Notes: generated by a model from the sequence alone, not told the origin. DNA of 8,938 nt from Bacteroidales bacterium (GCA_030635365.1 DAOVYZ010000107.1:1-8938), one strand, 5' to 3'; shown: positions 1 to 7,085, counted from the stretch's first letter. Numbers and translations are program-made.

Positions 1-113
1 AGGTTGAGCGGCAAAAGAACGATTTTCTTATAGTAAATAATCCCGCACGGACGCAATGGGATACTTTGGCCAATAAGCTGAAATGGGCCAAGAAATTGAC
101 ACCCGAACATTGA
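1..113 (+). CDS. 3' end of an unrecognised upstream gene (partial)
   Basis: A frame open from the left edge (first full codon at base 3) ends at TGA 111-113 and gives 36 residues ending WAKKLTPEH. It is rich in Lys, Asn and Trp, and I recognise no family from so short a tail. Its stop lies 25 bases before the next start at 139 in the same direction, so the two may form one transcript. A nine-codon frame bridges them: ATG 113-115 overlaps the first stop, and its TGA 140-142 overlaps the next ATG. The coding style matches the GC-richer zone up to about 720 rather than the AT-rich DNA after it. The call rests on an uninterrupted frame at the window edge only. Confidence 0.5.
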   Translation, partial: VERQKNDFLIVNNPARTQWDTLANKLKWAKKLTPEH

Positions 114-138
114 TGCGGTTCAGGGAGTATTTAGTTTT

Positions 139-1785
139 ATGAGCAGTAAAGTTTCCATTATAGCAGGCGTGATATTTGTTTCATGTCTGTCGGCGGCCGT
201 GTTAGCTGCGAACGGTTCAGCCATACAGAATCCGGCTGCTTTGAATCCGCTTGGATCGGCAACGGTTCCGCCGAGCCATTACAGCAGCGGTCTGGTTCGC
301 AGCTCGGCCCCATTTTCTATTGGCGGTAATTTGGTAGTTTCAGGCAATGTGGGGGGAGGCAGACATTTTCGCGGTGTTGTGCCATACAATGCGATTTCCG
401 ATTTTGGAAGCAACCTTAGTACGTCTACTCTCTACCCATTTTTGAGACGTTCCGCAGGTGCAGGACAGTTCTACAGTTACGGAACCCAACCAGTTCGTTT
501 TTATTCGCAGACCCGTACCATCACTCGTACGAGCCCTTATCAACCCGGAGTTCTGCGGCCGCCCACTTCCATTATCGGGCAGCGAATACAAAGAAGCACC
601 ACTTTACCGGCATTGAAGTCGCAACAATCTCTTGAACAAAAGGATCTGTTTGTTCCACTTAAGTCGCTCAGGCCCGTATCGAAAACACCCCAGGAGATGG
701 CGGAATCGCTTGCAGCTCAAATTGACAAGTTAGAACTTGACTTCAAAAACCCCCGTCTTCCTCAATCAATGGGTACAGGCAAAACAGAAAATGATATAAT
801 AAATTTCTTTTTAGAGTATACGTCTTTGATTGAATTAATGCTGGCTATTAAAAAAAATGGCTTTTTCTCTGGCGAGCAGTTGTTAGTTGTAGCAAATGGT
901 GAAAAATATACTGTAATTGAAGGGAATAGACGTTTTTCAGCAGTAAAACTTATTTATAACCCAGAGATCGCAAAAATATATGATAAAAAAGTTCAACTGG
1001 TTAATAATGAATCAGATTACAAACCTGACAAATTACCCTGTTTAATATTTGAAGATAAAAGTGAGATCCTTAAATATTTAGGTTTTAGACATATTACCGG
1101 TATAAAATCATGGAGATTGTTAGAAAAATCTCGTTATGTTACAAAACTAAGAAATGATTTCTATCCAGAAACCACAATTATTGAAGCTAGTAAGGAAGTT
1201 GCAAAAATGATTGGAAGTAGAATGGATTATGTCAGAAGACTAATAGTTGGTTATCAGCTTTATGAAAAAATCGAATTAAATGCATTTTATGGAATTAAAG
1301 GTTGGGATGATACAAATTTCCATTTTAATTATTTGGCAGACAGTTTAAGTCGGTCAAAGATAATAGAGTTTTTAGGAGTTGATTTTGATAGTGAGGATCC
1401 TGTTGAAGAACTAGATTATAAGAGACTACAAGAGTGGACAAATTGGTTCTTCAATAAAGATTTATCGAATAAAATAATTGGAGATAGTGAACACTTAAAC
1501 CAATTGAACAAAATATTAGACCCTAAGTATCCATTGGCATTAGAAGCTTTTAGAAGTGGAGCAGAGTTAAAGGTTGCTTATGAGTATACTGATGGAATAA
1601 AAGAACAGTTTGAAAAAGCTATTGATGACTCAATAAAGCATTTAGAAAAAGCAGATAGCTTGTCTCATAAGCAAACAGAATTTAGGGATACTTTAGATGA
1701 TGATTTAAGAAATATTAGTGGAATCATAAGAAAAATAAAAAGCGTTAAGGATGAAATAGAATCCGATGAAAAATTAGGTTTATGA
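139..1785 (+). CDS. Chimeric frame: exported Gly/Ser/Pro-rich leader joined to a ParB-like nuclease-domain protein
   Basis: The 548-residue product has two unlike parts. Residues 1-24 form a signal peptide (hydrophobic IIAGVIFVSCLSAAVLA), and residues 25-194 are Gly/Ser/Pro/Arg-rich, in a style I associate with exported Planctomycetota proteins. From residue 195 it reads as a ParB/Srx-like domain: IDKLELD-NPRLP (195-208), then VIEGNRRFSA (259-268), which matches the ParB GxRRxxA nucleotide/DNA-contact box. A likely helix-turn-helix follows at 349-376 (ASKEVAKMIGSRMDYVRRL), and a charged coiled coil at 484-548. ParB-like proteins bind DNA in the cytoplasm, so a signal peptide makes no sense here, and G+C falls sharply near base 721. 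The real ParB gene probably began at another start lost at the junction; ATG 697 is the nearest internal candidate. AGGGAG at 122-127 fits the leader's start. The 3' end overlaps the nuclease-like gene by ATGA. The ParB call is good; the single-protein reading is doubtful. Confidence 0.7.
   Translation: MSSKVSIIAGVIFVSCLSAAVLAANGSAIQNPAALNPLGSATVPPSHYSSGLVRSSAPFSIGGNLVVSGNVGGGRHFRGVVPYNAISDFGSNLSTSTLYPFLRRSAGAGQFYSYGTQPVRFYSQTRTITRTSPYQPGVLRPPTSIIGQRIQRSTTLPALKSQQSLEQKDLFVPLKSLRPVSKTPQEMAESLAAQIDKLELDFKNPRLPQSMGTGKTENDIINFFLEYTSLIELMLAIKKNGFFSGEQLLVVANGEKYTVIEGNRRFSAVKLIYNPEIAKIYDKKVQLVNNESDYKPDKLPCLIFEDKSEILKYLGFRHITGIKSWRLLEKSRYVTKLRNDFYPETTIIEASKEVAKMIGSRMDYVRRLIVGYQLYEKIELNAFYGIKGWDDTNFHFNYLADSLSRSKIIEFLGVDFDSEDPVEELDYKRLQEWTNWFFNKDLSNKIIGDSEHLNQLNKILDPKYPLALEAFRSGAELKVAYEYTDGIKEQFEKAIDDSIKHLEKADSLSHKQTEFRDTLDDDLRNISGIIRKIKSVKDEIESDEKLGL
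697..760 (+). other. Composition breakpoint inside the ParB frame (possible misassembly or recombination junction)
   Basis: Upstream of here codons are GC-rich (35 of 60 G+C at 181-240). Downstream they are AT-rich (23 of 60 at 841-900, 18 of 60 at 1141-1200, 12 of 60 at 2161-2220). The protein style changes at the same place, from a secreted low-complexity leader to a ParB-like domain starting around residue 195 (base 721). No stop, target-site duplication or transposon end is visible, so the exact join cannot be fixed. It lies most likely between base 697 (an internal ATG) and about 750 (the NPRLP motif). Confidence 0.6.
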
Positions 1786-2771
1786 TGAAAGATATAAATA
1801 AAAAAATTGAAGAGCAATTCGCTTCATTGAACATATCCCTTATCTATGAATCTAAAGAACAATTTTATTTATATGCTGATTATGTTGAACTTGTTTGCAT
1901 CATTTCGAACAATTATGTTTCATCAAGTGATATTGTGGATAGGTTAACTGATAATGGGCTAGAATTTAAATTGGAAAAAGAAAAACTGGATGGACAGATA
2001 GGTCAAATTGAAGCGGAAATTAAAGATGTTGAGGAAGGCTGGATTTCAAATATTTTTGAGTATTTAAATGAGAGGAGTTCTTTATTCAAAAAAAGTTATC
2101 CATTTATAGTTGATAATAATGGAATTAAATTAATTAATGAAAAACTTTCGTCACAGCAACGATTGTATATCTATTTTTTAATATCATCATCATTGAAATT
2201 TTTTCATAAGCTAAAACATGAACTCATTTCTGAATTTGAGATTATTTCAGAGAAGGCATTAAAAGCTTTTCTACCTCAATCAATTGTGCATGGTTTTGGA
2301 GCTAATTCTGCATATAAAGGTAGTGCTAGAGCTAAGATAAAAGAATTGGCTAAAGACATAAACCTTGCTTACAAAGAAAGAATTGTAAACCAGGTGTCAA
2401 AATATAATAGTAAAGAAGAAGGATTAGATGTTGTGGGTTGGATACCCTTTAACGATAATAATCCTAATACAATAATAATACTGGGGCAATGTGCCTGCGG
2501 TCAAAACTGGATTGGGAAACAGAACGAAACTCGTCGATATGATCGTTTCTATGATTCATATATATTGCCATTTATTCATGCACTTTTTGTTCCTCATGAT
2601 TTGAAAAATGCAAAAGGGAAATTTAATTTTGATAAAGACATAAATAATAATACTTTGGTATTTGAACGTCTTAGATTAATTGAACTACTAGGCGATTTTA
2701 AGTTTGATGAAACTTTTAAATCAAAATTAATCGTTGACAAATGTTTAGAATATGAAGAAGGTTTGGTATAA
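1782..2771 (+). CDS. Predicted PD-(D/E)xK-like nuclease partner of the ParB-like protein
   Basis: The product is 329 residues, cytoplasmic, with no signal peptide or membrane span. Residues 1-105 are helical and charged, with a coiled-coil-like stretch at 61-86. The conserved-looking core is at 168-246: GFGANSAYKGSARAKIKELA, then GLDVVGW (214-220), then a hydrophobic strand TIIILGQCACGQNW (230-243) and K246. An Asp on a strand (D216), a second strand ending in Q-x-(A/C) (Q236-C237-A238) and a nearby Lys look like a variant PD-(D/E)xK restriction-nuclease fold in which Gln replaces the usual Asp/Glu. The canonical Lys two residues later is missing, so activity is uncertain. The start overlaps the ParB stop as ATGA, implying translational coupling and a joint role; a second ATG follows at once at 1785. 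The family assignment is motif reading only. Conserved Cys237 and Cys239 could also suggest a metal site. Confidence 0.6.
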   Translation: MMKDINKKIEEQFASLNISLIYESKEQFYLYADYVELVCIISNNYVSSSDIVDRLTDNGLEFKLEKEKLDGQIGQIEAEIKDVEEGWISNIFEYLNERSSLFKKSYPFIVDNNGIKLINEKLSSQQRLYIYFLISSSLKFFHKLKHELISEFEIISEKALKAFLPQSIVHGFGANSAYKGSARAKIKELAKDINLAYKERIVNQVSKYNSKEEGLDVVGWIPFNDNNPNTIIILGQCACGQNWIGKQNETRRYDRFYDSYILPFIHALFVPHDLKNAKGKFNFDKDINNNTLVFERLRLIELLGDFKFDETFKSKLIVDKCLEYEEGLV

Positions 2772-2864
2772 CTCTCAAAACTAACGGTTAAGATATTTTT
2801 TAATTTTTTTAAGAATATATAAATGCTTACTTTAATAATAAAAAATCATAATAATTAGCTTATA

Positions 2865-3251
2865 GTGGATTATAATAAATCAAATTGTCCGTTTTGTTTT
2901 TTAGATAAAAAAATCAAAGTAATTAAATATAATGATCTTGCATTTGTAATTTATGATATTTTTCCTGTTTCTAAGGGACATTGTTTAGTCATAACAAAAC
3001 GACATGTTTCAAATTTTTTTGATATAACGAATGAAGAAAAACTGGCTATACTTAATTTGGTTGATCAAATGAAAAATGAATTGCACAAGAAATACAATCC
3101 TGATGGATTTAATTTAGGAGTAAATATTAATGAGGCAGCTGGTCAGACTGTCCCACATGTTCATTTTCATTTGATTCCTCGTTATACAGGAGATATGGAG
3201 AATCCAAGAGGAGGAGTAAGGCATGTTATTCCTGATAAAGGTAATTATTAG
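2865..3251 (+). CDS. HIT-family nucleotide hydrolase/transferase
   Basis: The 128-residue product is normal length for a HIT domain protein. The histidine triad HVHFHLI is at 98-104, preceded by GQTVPH, and His100 is the expected nucleophile that forms a nucleotidyl-His intermediate. An N-terminal CPFC (8-11) could bind zinc with His39 and downstream residues, as in many prokaryotic HIT proteins. The family cleaves phosphoramidate or phosphoanhydride bonds of nucleotide conjugates (AMP-lysine, ApnA and similar). The tail RYTGDMENPRGGVRHVIP (106-123) is, from memory, typical of HIT domains found with helicase or nuclease proteins rather than of housekeeping Hint. The start is GTG; an in-frame TAG at 2856-2858 rules out a longer protein. 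No Shine-Dalgarno is visible. It lies 93 bases after the nuclease-like gene on the same strand, so co-transcription is possible. Confidence 0.88.
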   Translation: MDYNKSNCPFCFLDKKIKVIKYNDLAFVIYDIFPVSKGHCLVITKRHVSNFFDITNEEKLAILNLVDQMKNELHKKYNPDGFNLGVNINEAAGQTVPHVHFHLIPRYTGDMENPRGGVRHVIPDKGNY

Positions 3252-3276
3252 CCGTAATATGGAATTGCTATGGCGA

Positions 3277-3975
3277 TTACATGTTAGAGTTTTTTCTCAT
3301 ACCATCAATATTTCCTTCAAGCTCTTTTATCCTATTTTTCAGGATTTTCAATTCCTTTCTACTCTTATCTTTATTAAGTTTATCCAATTTATATTTAAAT
3401 TCAGTGAATTTTAAATTAATAACATCATTAACTATCTTAGGAAATACTTTTGTTTTAAATAATTTTTCTTTATCAATTCCTGTCTCAAATTTATTCTCAT
3501 TAGCCATTCGTATTAATCTAATATGAGTTAAAAGTTGGTTTAATTCTAAATGAAGACCATCGTCATCTATTAAACCTGCATTTTTTATAATAATACTTTC
3601 CATTTTTTTTCCATCATAAATAATTTTTTCTAATAAAGCTTGACCTGTTTTATCAAACTTCTCACCTCGCATCAAAAATGTTAGAACCCTAAAATCAGTT
3701 TCGTCCTCTTTTTTATGTTGAGCTTTATCTTTTTTTAGTAAAATACTAAACTCTCTGCTGGTTTTTAAAAGCATTCTCATTGGACCATAAAAATCACTTA
3801 ATTTAGTATAAAACTCCTTTCTTTTACTTTGAATTCGACTGATCCTGAAATTAATGATATTCATAATAATGCTTGGCAAAGTAACTGCTGCTGCAATAAT
3901 TGCAGCAATAACTGCAGGTTGCAACCATTGGTTTTCATCAACCGAAGTGCATAAAATATTCATCAAATTATTCAT
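3277..3975 (-). CDS. Single-span membrane protein with long cytoplasmic helical region, unknown function
   Basis: This 232-residue product is not a family I recognise. One strong transmembrane segment lies at about 20-43 (AVIAAIIAAAVTLPSIIMNI), followed by a basic stretch (RISRIQSKRKEF, 44-55) that by the positive-inside rule puts the remaining ~190 residues in the cytoplasm. That region is predicted helical, with an FYGPMRMLL segment at 62-70 and a Lys/Glu-rich coiled coil at 192-222. The gene converges on the HIT gene with only 25 bases between the stops, so it needs its own promoter, and I see no TAnnTTTG-type box upstream. ATG codons at residues 1 and 5 are both possible starts. The composition is as AT-rich as the ParB/nuclease/HIT genes, so it may belong to the same island. 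A membrane effector or sensor is possible but unproven. Confidence 0.75.
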   Translation of the reverse strand: MNNLMNILCTSVDENQWLQPAVIAAIIAAAVTLPSIIMNIINFRISRIQSKRKEFYTKLSDFYGPMRMLLKTSREFSILLKKDKAQHKKEDETDFRVLTFLMRGEKFDKTGQALLEKIIYDGKKMESIIIKNAGLIDDDGLHLELNQLLTHIRLIRMANENKFETGIDKEKLFKTKVFPKIVNDVINLKFTEFKYKLDKLNKDKSRKELKILKNRIKELEGNIDGMRKNSNM

Positions 3976-4279
3976 CAGTTAAAGGTCTTTATTTATTACT
4001 AAAATAAAAAATATTTATATATAAACAGGTAAAATAGTTTATCAAATACACCAAAACATAATAGCAAACCTGCCCCGTAGCCTTGGCATAGGCAGGGTTA
4101 CAGGCTGGCTTGTCCGCTGTAATGCAATGAAAACTGATTTCAAAATCTGACAAGGGTTCGCTACGCCAGCCTCAAATTCAGGGCGGTTTACTTTTTTTGT
4201 GTATTAGTAACATCACTTTCTATAATGCAAATAGTACATGCATAAGAAAGAAATCTAGGATTACATAATAATAATTGCA
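3976..4279. other. Gene-free interval with palindromic repeats
   Basis: About 300 bases separate two minus-strand genes. The left third is AT-rich leader DNA of the membrane-protein gene. The centre (4069-4172) is suddenly GC-rich and palindromic. The right part is AT-rich trailer DNA of the barrel-like protein gene. No frame of coding character is visible in either direction. Confidence 0.7.
4069..4172. repeat. Palindromic intergenic repeat (REP-like), two nested inverted pairs
   Basis: Two inverted pairs sit side by side. CCTGCC at 4069-4074 pairs with GGCAGG at 4091-4096, with GTAGCCTTGGCATA-type sequence between. AGGCTGGC at 4102-4109 pairs perfectly with GCCAGCCT at 4165-4172. The GC-rich, palindromic, intergenic character resembles the REP-like elements common in Bacteroidota and related genomes. 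On the minus strand it lies just downstream of the barrel-like protein gene, so a folded transcript could protect or end that message, but there is no clean T-run to call a terminator. Confidence 0.5.
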
Positions 4280-5914
4280 TCAATTCTTAAAATCAAATAC
4301 CTTATTCCCCTTTAAATTATATACTAAGCCAAAATACCATCCCCACGAATAAGATGGTGTATAAGGTACTCCTGTATCTTTCAAATCATAAACTCTGTTT
4401 TCTTCATATCCTGATGTTAATTTGTTGGTTTGCCCGTAAACAAAACCCACGCTAAGCCCTAAACGTTGTTCTTTTCCAAAAATCCCTGAAAAACCACCTA
4501 TAAAATGAGGGCTAAGGTTTTCGCTGTTAATTGGAAGCATCACACCAAATGATAATCCCGGATTAAATGTAGCACCACACCGGTAAATTAAATTTACTGT
4601 AGTTCCTATTGACAGGTTTCCCCAATCCTCATTATCCCTGAGTATTTGTTTATGAGTACTGGTATTATTTAAAGTATCGGTAATTACCAGAGTATCTTTA
4701 AGCCTGTATTTCTCATTAGTGTGCAACGATACAAATACTCCTGCCGAATAATCAATTTTTATACCATGCCTTATGTAAACATCATAACTTATGTTATTCG
4801 TAAAAACAGGCTTCTTATCTTCATCTACAGTACTGTATTCAATATTGTACCTGATAAGGTCAATATTTTTCCCTGCAACACTTAAAGGTAAAGTTGTAAT
4901 TTTATTATCTTGAAATCTTAAAAGGGTTTTAAGGTTTTCATGTATGTTACTGACTGTTTCTCGCATTTTTTCACTCAAGCCTATTATTTTTTTATTAGCG
5001 GTATCTGTTTCAAAATAAATCTTACAGGAAAGAGTATCAATACCAATGTATTTATTATACTTAGGTATTTTATTAATGAAACCTTTAATTGTATCATTTA
5101 TTTGCTTGTAATTGGGGCAACTATTTAATGATACCTTATACAAATACCGGCTAATTTCTTCATCAAGTTTTATAATTCCTTCCATTTCATCGCATATTCT
5201 ATTGTCATTAACAGATTTTTCTATCAGTTTCTCTTTATCTTCTTCTACAAGGTTAATAATAGTATCTGGAATAGTTTGGTTAAGACTAATAAACTCATTA
5301 TTGATTTTGTAAACATCCCTTAATGGATTTATATTTTCAATCTCAAAATTTACCAATTCCGATTGTTTAATAAAAAAATTCTTTCTGGGTTTTTCTTCAG
5401 GACTTTTAATACTGATGGTTTTATCGCAGTTATTCAGAATAATTGTTGTATTCTTACTGGGATTTTTCGAATTATTAGAACTCTTAGCTGGTAGTAGAAA
5501 ATCATTCCCGGATTTACGTATAGTCAGAATTCCTATTTTTTCACCATCATGAAATATTCTAAAACTTTTTTCATTTTTCTTTAGTAGAATCTTGCGTATT
5601 TTATTAGGTTCTATTTCTGAAACCCAATAACGTCTTTTAATATTAGTGCAGGAATCATCTATAGTATCGCCATTGAATATAAAATTAAATTTTAAATTTT
5701 TGTAATAGAAAATGATAGGTAAGTCTGTTTTTTTAAAAACATACGAATATTTACCATATTTGAATACACTATCTAATTCAATTGAGATACTTCCATCTTT
5801 TACTGAATCACATTTTTTTATTTCTTTAGTTTTAGAAGTATCTACAGTATCATCCTGTCCAAAAGACAATAATGTAAAAAATAGAACTAAAACAATTAAA
5901 AGTAATTTTTTCAT
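4280..5914 (-). CDS. Exported protein with outer-membrane beta-barrel-like C-terminus, unknown function
   Basis: The 544-residue product starts with a clear signal peptide (MKKLLLIVLVLFFTLLSFG, probable cut before Gln20), so it is exported. Residues 21-430 are a polar, Lys/Asn/Asp-rich periplasmic-type region with no motif I know; CDSVKDG and several NNxx loops look structural rather than catalytic. From about 430 the sequence alternates hydrophobic and polar residues with many glycines and aromatics (NLSIGTTVNLIYR, GLSFGVML, LGLSVGFVYGQ, WGWYFGLVYNL), as in Bacteroidota outer-membrane barrel domains. It ends close to an aromatic (FDFKN). Only about five strands are obvious at the end, so the barrel may also include the stretch IKIDYSAGVFVSLHTNEKY before it, or need oligomers. 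The gene is divergent from the 6109 gene across a 194-base gap and apparently monocistronic. No disruption is seen. Confidence 0.8.
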   Translation of the reverse strand: MKKLLLIVLVLFFTLLSFGQDDTVDTSKTKEIKKCDSVKDGSISIELDSVFKYGKYSYVFKKTDLPIIFYYKNLKFNFIFNGDTIDDSCTNIKRRYWVSEIEPNKIRKILLKKNEKSFRIFHDGEKIGILTIRKSGNDFLLPAKSSNNSKNPSKNTTIILNNCDKTISIKSPEEKPRKNFFIKQSELVNFEIENINPLRDVYKINNEFISLNQTIPDTIINLVEEDKEKLIEKSVNDNRICDEMEGIIKLDEEISRYLYKVSLNSCPNYKQINDTIKGFINKIPKYNKYIGIDTLSCKIYFETDTANKKIIGLSEKMRETVSNIHENLKTLLRFQDNKITTLPLSVAGKNIDLIRYNIEYSTVDEDKKPVFTNNISYDVYIRHGIKIDYSAGVFVSLHTNEKYRLKDTLVITDTLNNTSTHKQILRDNEDWGNLSIGTTVNLIYRCGATFNPGLSFGVMLPINSENLSPHFIGGFSGIFGKEQRLGLSVGFVYGQTNKLTSGYEENRVYDLKDTGVPYTPSYSWGWYFGLVYNLKGNKVFDFKN

Positions 5915-5947
5915 AATCAGTTTATTTTGAGTTAATCGAAGTTAGGT

Positions 5948-5971
5948 AAATTTGTTTCACAAGTCAAATTT
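5948..5971. promoter_or_regulatory. Inverted repeat in divergent promoter region, possible operator
   Basis: AAATTTG (5948-5954) and CAAATTT (5965-5971) form perfect 7-base arms around a 10-base spacer, 34 bases upstream of the minus-strand start at 5914. The position suits a regulator site for the exported-protein gene, but A/T-rich arms of this length can arise by chance. Confidence 0.25.
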
Positions 5972-6059
5972 CTAAATAACTTTAAAAAGGTTTCAAATAA
6001 AACTCTTTCACATCTTTTAACAATCTTAAACATTTCTTAAAAAATACAACTTGAATTTT

Positions 6060-6071
6060 GTAGTTAACTAC
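6060..6071. promoter_or_regulatory. 12-base perfect palindrome upstream of the helical-protein gene, possible operator
   Basis: GTAGTTAACTAC is a perfect palindrome whose end lies 37 bases before the ATG at 6109, where a promoter or operator would be expected. No consensus Bacteroidota promoter (TTG, about 19 bases, TAnnTTTG) could be confirmed around it. Confidence 0.3.
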
Positions 6072-6108
6072 TTAGATAAACACAGTTATTAACTTAAAAT
6101 TCAAAATT

Positions 6109-6819
6109 ATGAAAATCAGAAACTACAATTTTAAAGATGTGGATATGCTATTGGCATCACAAACCATTTCACAAAGCCTTGCGGATAATCTAAGCGATTT
6201 ATCGATGGCTCGTACTAACTGGACAAGTGAGTATGTAACAGCTTTAACCACTAAAATTGATGATGCCATTGAAAACTACCTGGGCTTGGATAAAAAGAAA
6301 GAGCTTCGGGATGCATCGTCAAAATTAGCATCCCTCCAAAATCCGGCTATGCGTGATTTATCCTTTATCAAAACCCAGATAGATGTGGATTTTCCTAAAG
6401 AATCAAAAGAAATCCTTAAAAAACTCGGTTTCGATAAAAATCTTCGGTCAGTGCAAAAAGGCGATCAGGAAGCATTGATACAGCTGCTTTACGCTTTCAA
6501 AAAAGGATTAACCGAAACGTTAAAAACACAAATCACCAGCAAAGGCACAAATCCGGCATTAATTGATAGGATTGTTGAATATGCAGACCGGTTAAAATCA
6601 GCCGAAGTTTCTCAGGAAACATTAAAAGAAACAACGAAGCAAATTTCTGAGGAAGCAGTTGGTGCATTCAATGAAATCTACGATGAAGTTGTTGGCATAT
6701 GCAAAATTGCATCTAATTTTTACCAATACGAAACATTAAAGAAAGAACAATTTACTTTTAGCAATGTGGTATCTAACATGAATGTAAGCAAAAAAATTGC
6801 AGAAGAACCTGTAGAATAA
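6109..6819 (+). CDS. All-helical soluble protein of unknown function
   Basis: The 236-residue product has no signal peptide or membrane span and is predicted almost wholly helical. I do not recognise a named family. Heptad-like stretches occur at about 16-110 and 140-235, and the ending FTFSNVVSNMNVSKKI is the most distinctive segment. There are no Cys/His clusters or catalytic-looking motifs (one Cys in all), so a structural or binding role is likelier than an enzymatic one. The start ATG follows an A/T-rich leader ending TTCAAAATT with no Shine-Dalgarno, normal for Bacteroidota. Base use is richer in G+C (28 of 60 at 6301-6360) than in the 1.8-4.0 kb genes. The gene stands alone: a divergent neighbour upstream and a strong hairpin 16 bases after its stop. 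Confidence 0.8.
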   Translation: MKIRNYNFKDVDMLLASQTISQSLADNLSDLSMARTNWTSEYVTALTTKIDDAIENYLGLDKKKELRDASSKLASLQNPAMRDLSFIKTQIDVDFPKESKEILKKLGFDKNLRSVQKGDQEALIQLLYAFKKGLTETLKTQITSKGTNPALIDRIVEYADRLKSAEVSQETLKETTKQISEEAVGAFNEIYDEVVGICKIASNFYQYETLKKEQFTFSNVVSNMNVSKKIAEEPVE

Positions 6820-6835
6820 TCATAGACACTGTTCG

Positions 6836-6890
6836 ATGGCCGTCTGGCCAACATAGAAATTCATTCTCATGGTCAGACGGCCATTTTACA
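6836..6890 (+). terminator. Strong hairpin terminator after the helical-protein gene
   Basis: ATGGCCGTCTGGCCA (6836-6850) pairs with TGGTCAGACGGCCAT (6870-6884) at 14 of 15 positions around a 19-base loop, followed by TTTTA. It begins 16 bases after the stop at 6819. The left arm also holds its own small palindrome (TGGCC-GTCT-GGCCA), so a second fold is possible. The T-run is short, so efficiency is uncertain. Confidence 0.7.
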
Positions 6891-6897
6891 TATTTAG

Positions 6898-6912
6898 CTG
6901 CCGGATAGGCAG
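6898..6912. repeat. CTGCC-GGATA-GGCAG palindromic repeat, copy 1
   Basis: Five-base arms CTGCC and GGCAG flank GGATA. The copy at 7086-7100 differs at one of 15 bases, and similar flanks (ATTTA before, TTAGAAA or ATAGAAA after) extend the likeness to over 20 bases. It belongs with the other CCTGCC-type palindromes of this window. Confidence 0.6.
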
Positions 6913-7085
6913 TAATAGAAACCCTCTCGGCATAAACGGTTATTATTCCGGCATACATAATTAAACATTCGCATAAATAGACAAGAACCCGGAATACTTC
7001 GAAGCAAATTAGGCATTGATAGTTAATTCCCAAGCAAACATTGAAAAGAATTTGACACAGTTAGATATAAACCAGACAGATTTAT

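Noticed and set aside
113..142. Nine-codon frame MRFREYLVL bridging the first two genes by overlapping stop/start codons
   Set aside because: Too short to call a gene; the overlaps can arise by chance, though a coupling leader is not excluded.
340..591. Minus-strand 83-codon frame inside the exported leader
   Set aside because: Antisense shadow in the GC-rich zone, with no family signal.
3223..3526. Two forward frames rich in Phe/Leu/Ser over the HIT end and the membrane-protein gene
   Set aside because: They are the antisense of a Lys/Asn-rich minus-strand gene, which yields Phe/Leu-rich nonsense, and have no plausible starts.
4150..4172. GGGTTCGC stretch resembling a tRNA T-loop
   Set aside because: No cloverleaf, anticodon arm or acceptor pairing can be built around it; it is part of the palindromic repeat.
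6773..7033. Minus-strand 86-codon frame across the terminator and first palindrome
   Set aside because: It overlaps the end of a well-supported forward gene, the hairpin and a repeat, and the product has no domain-like character.
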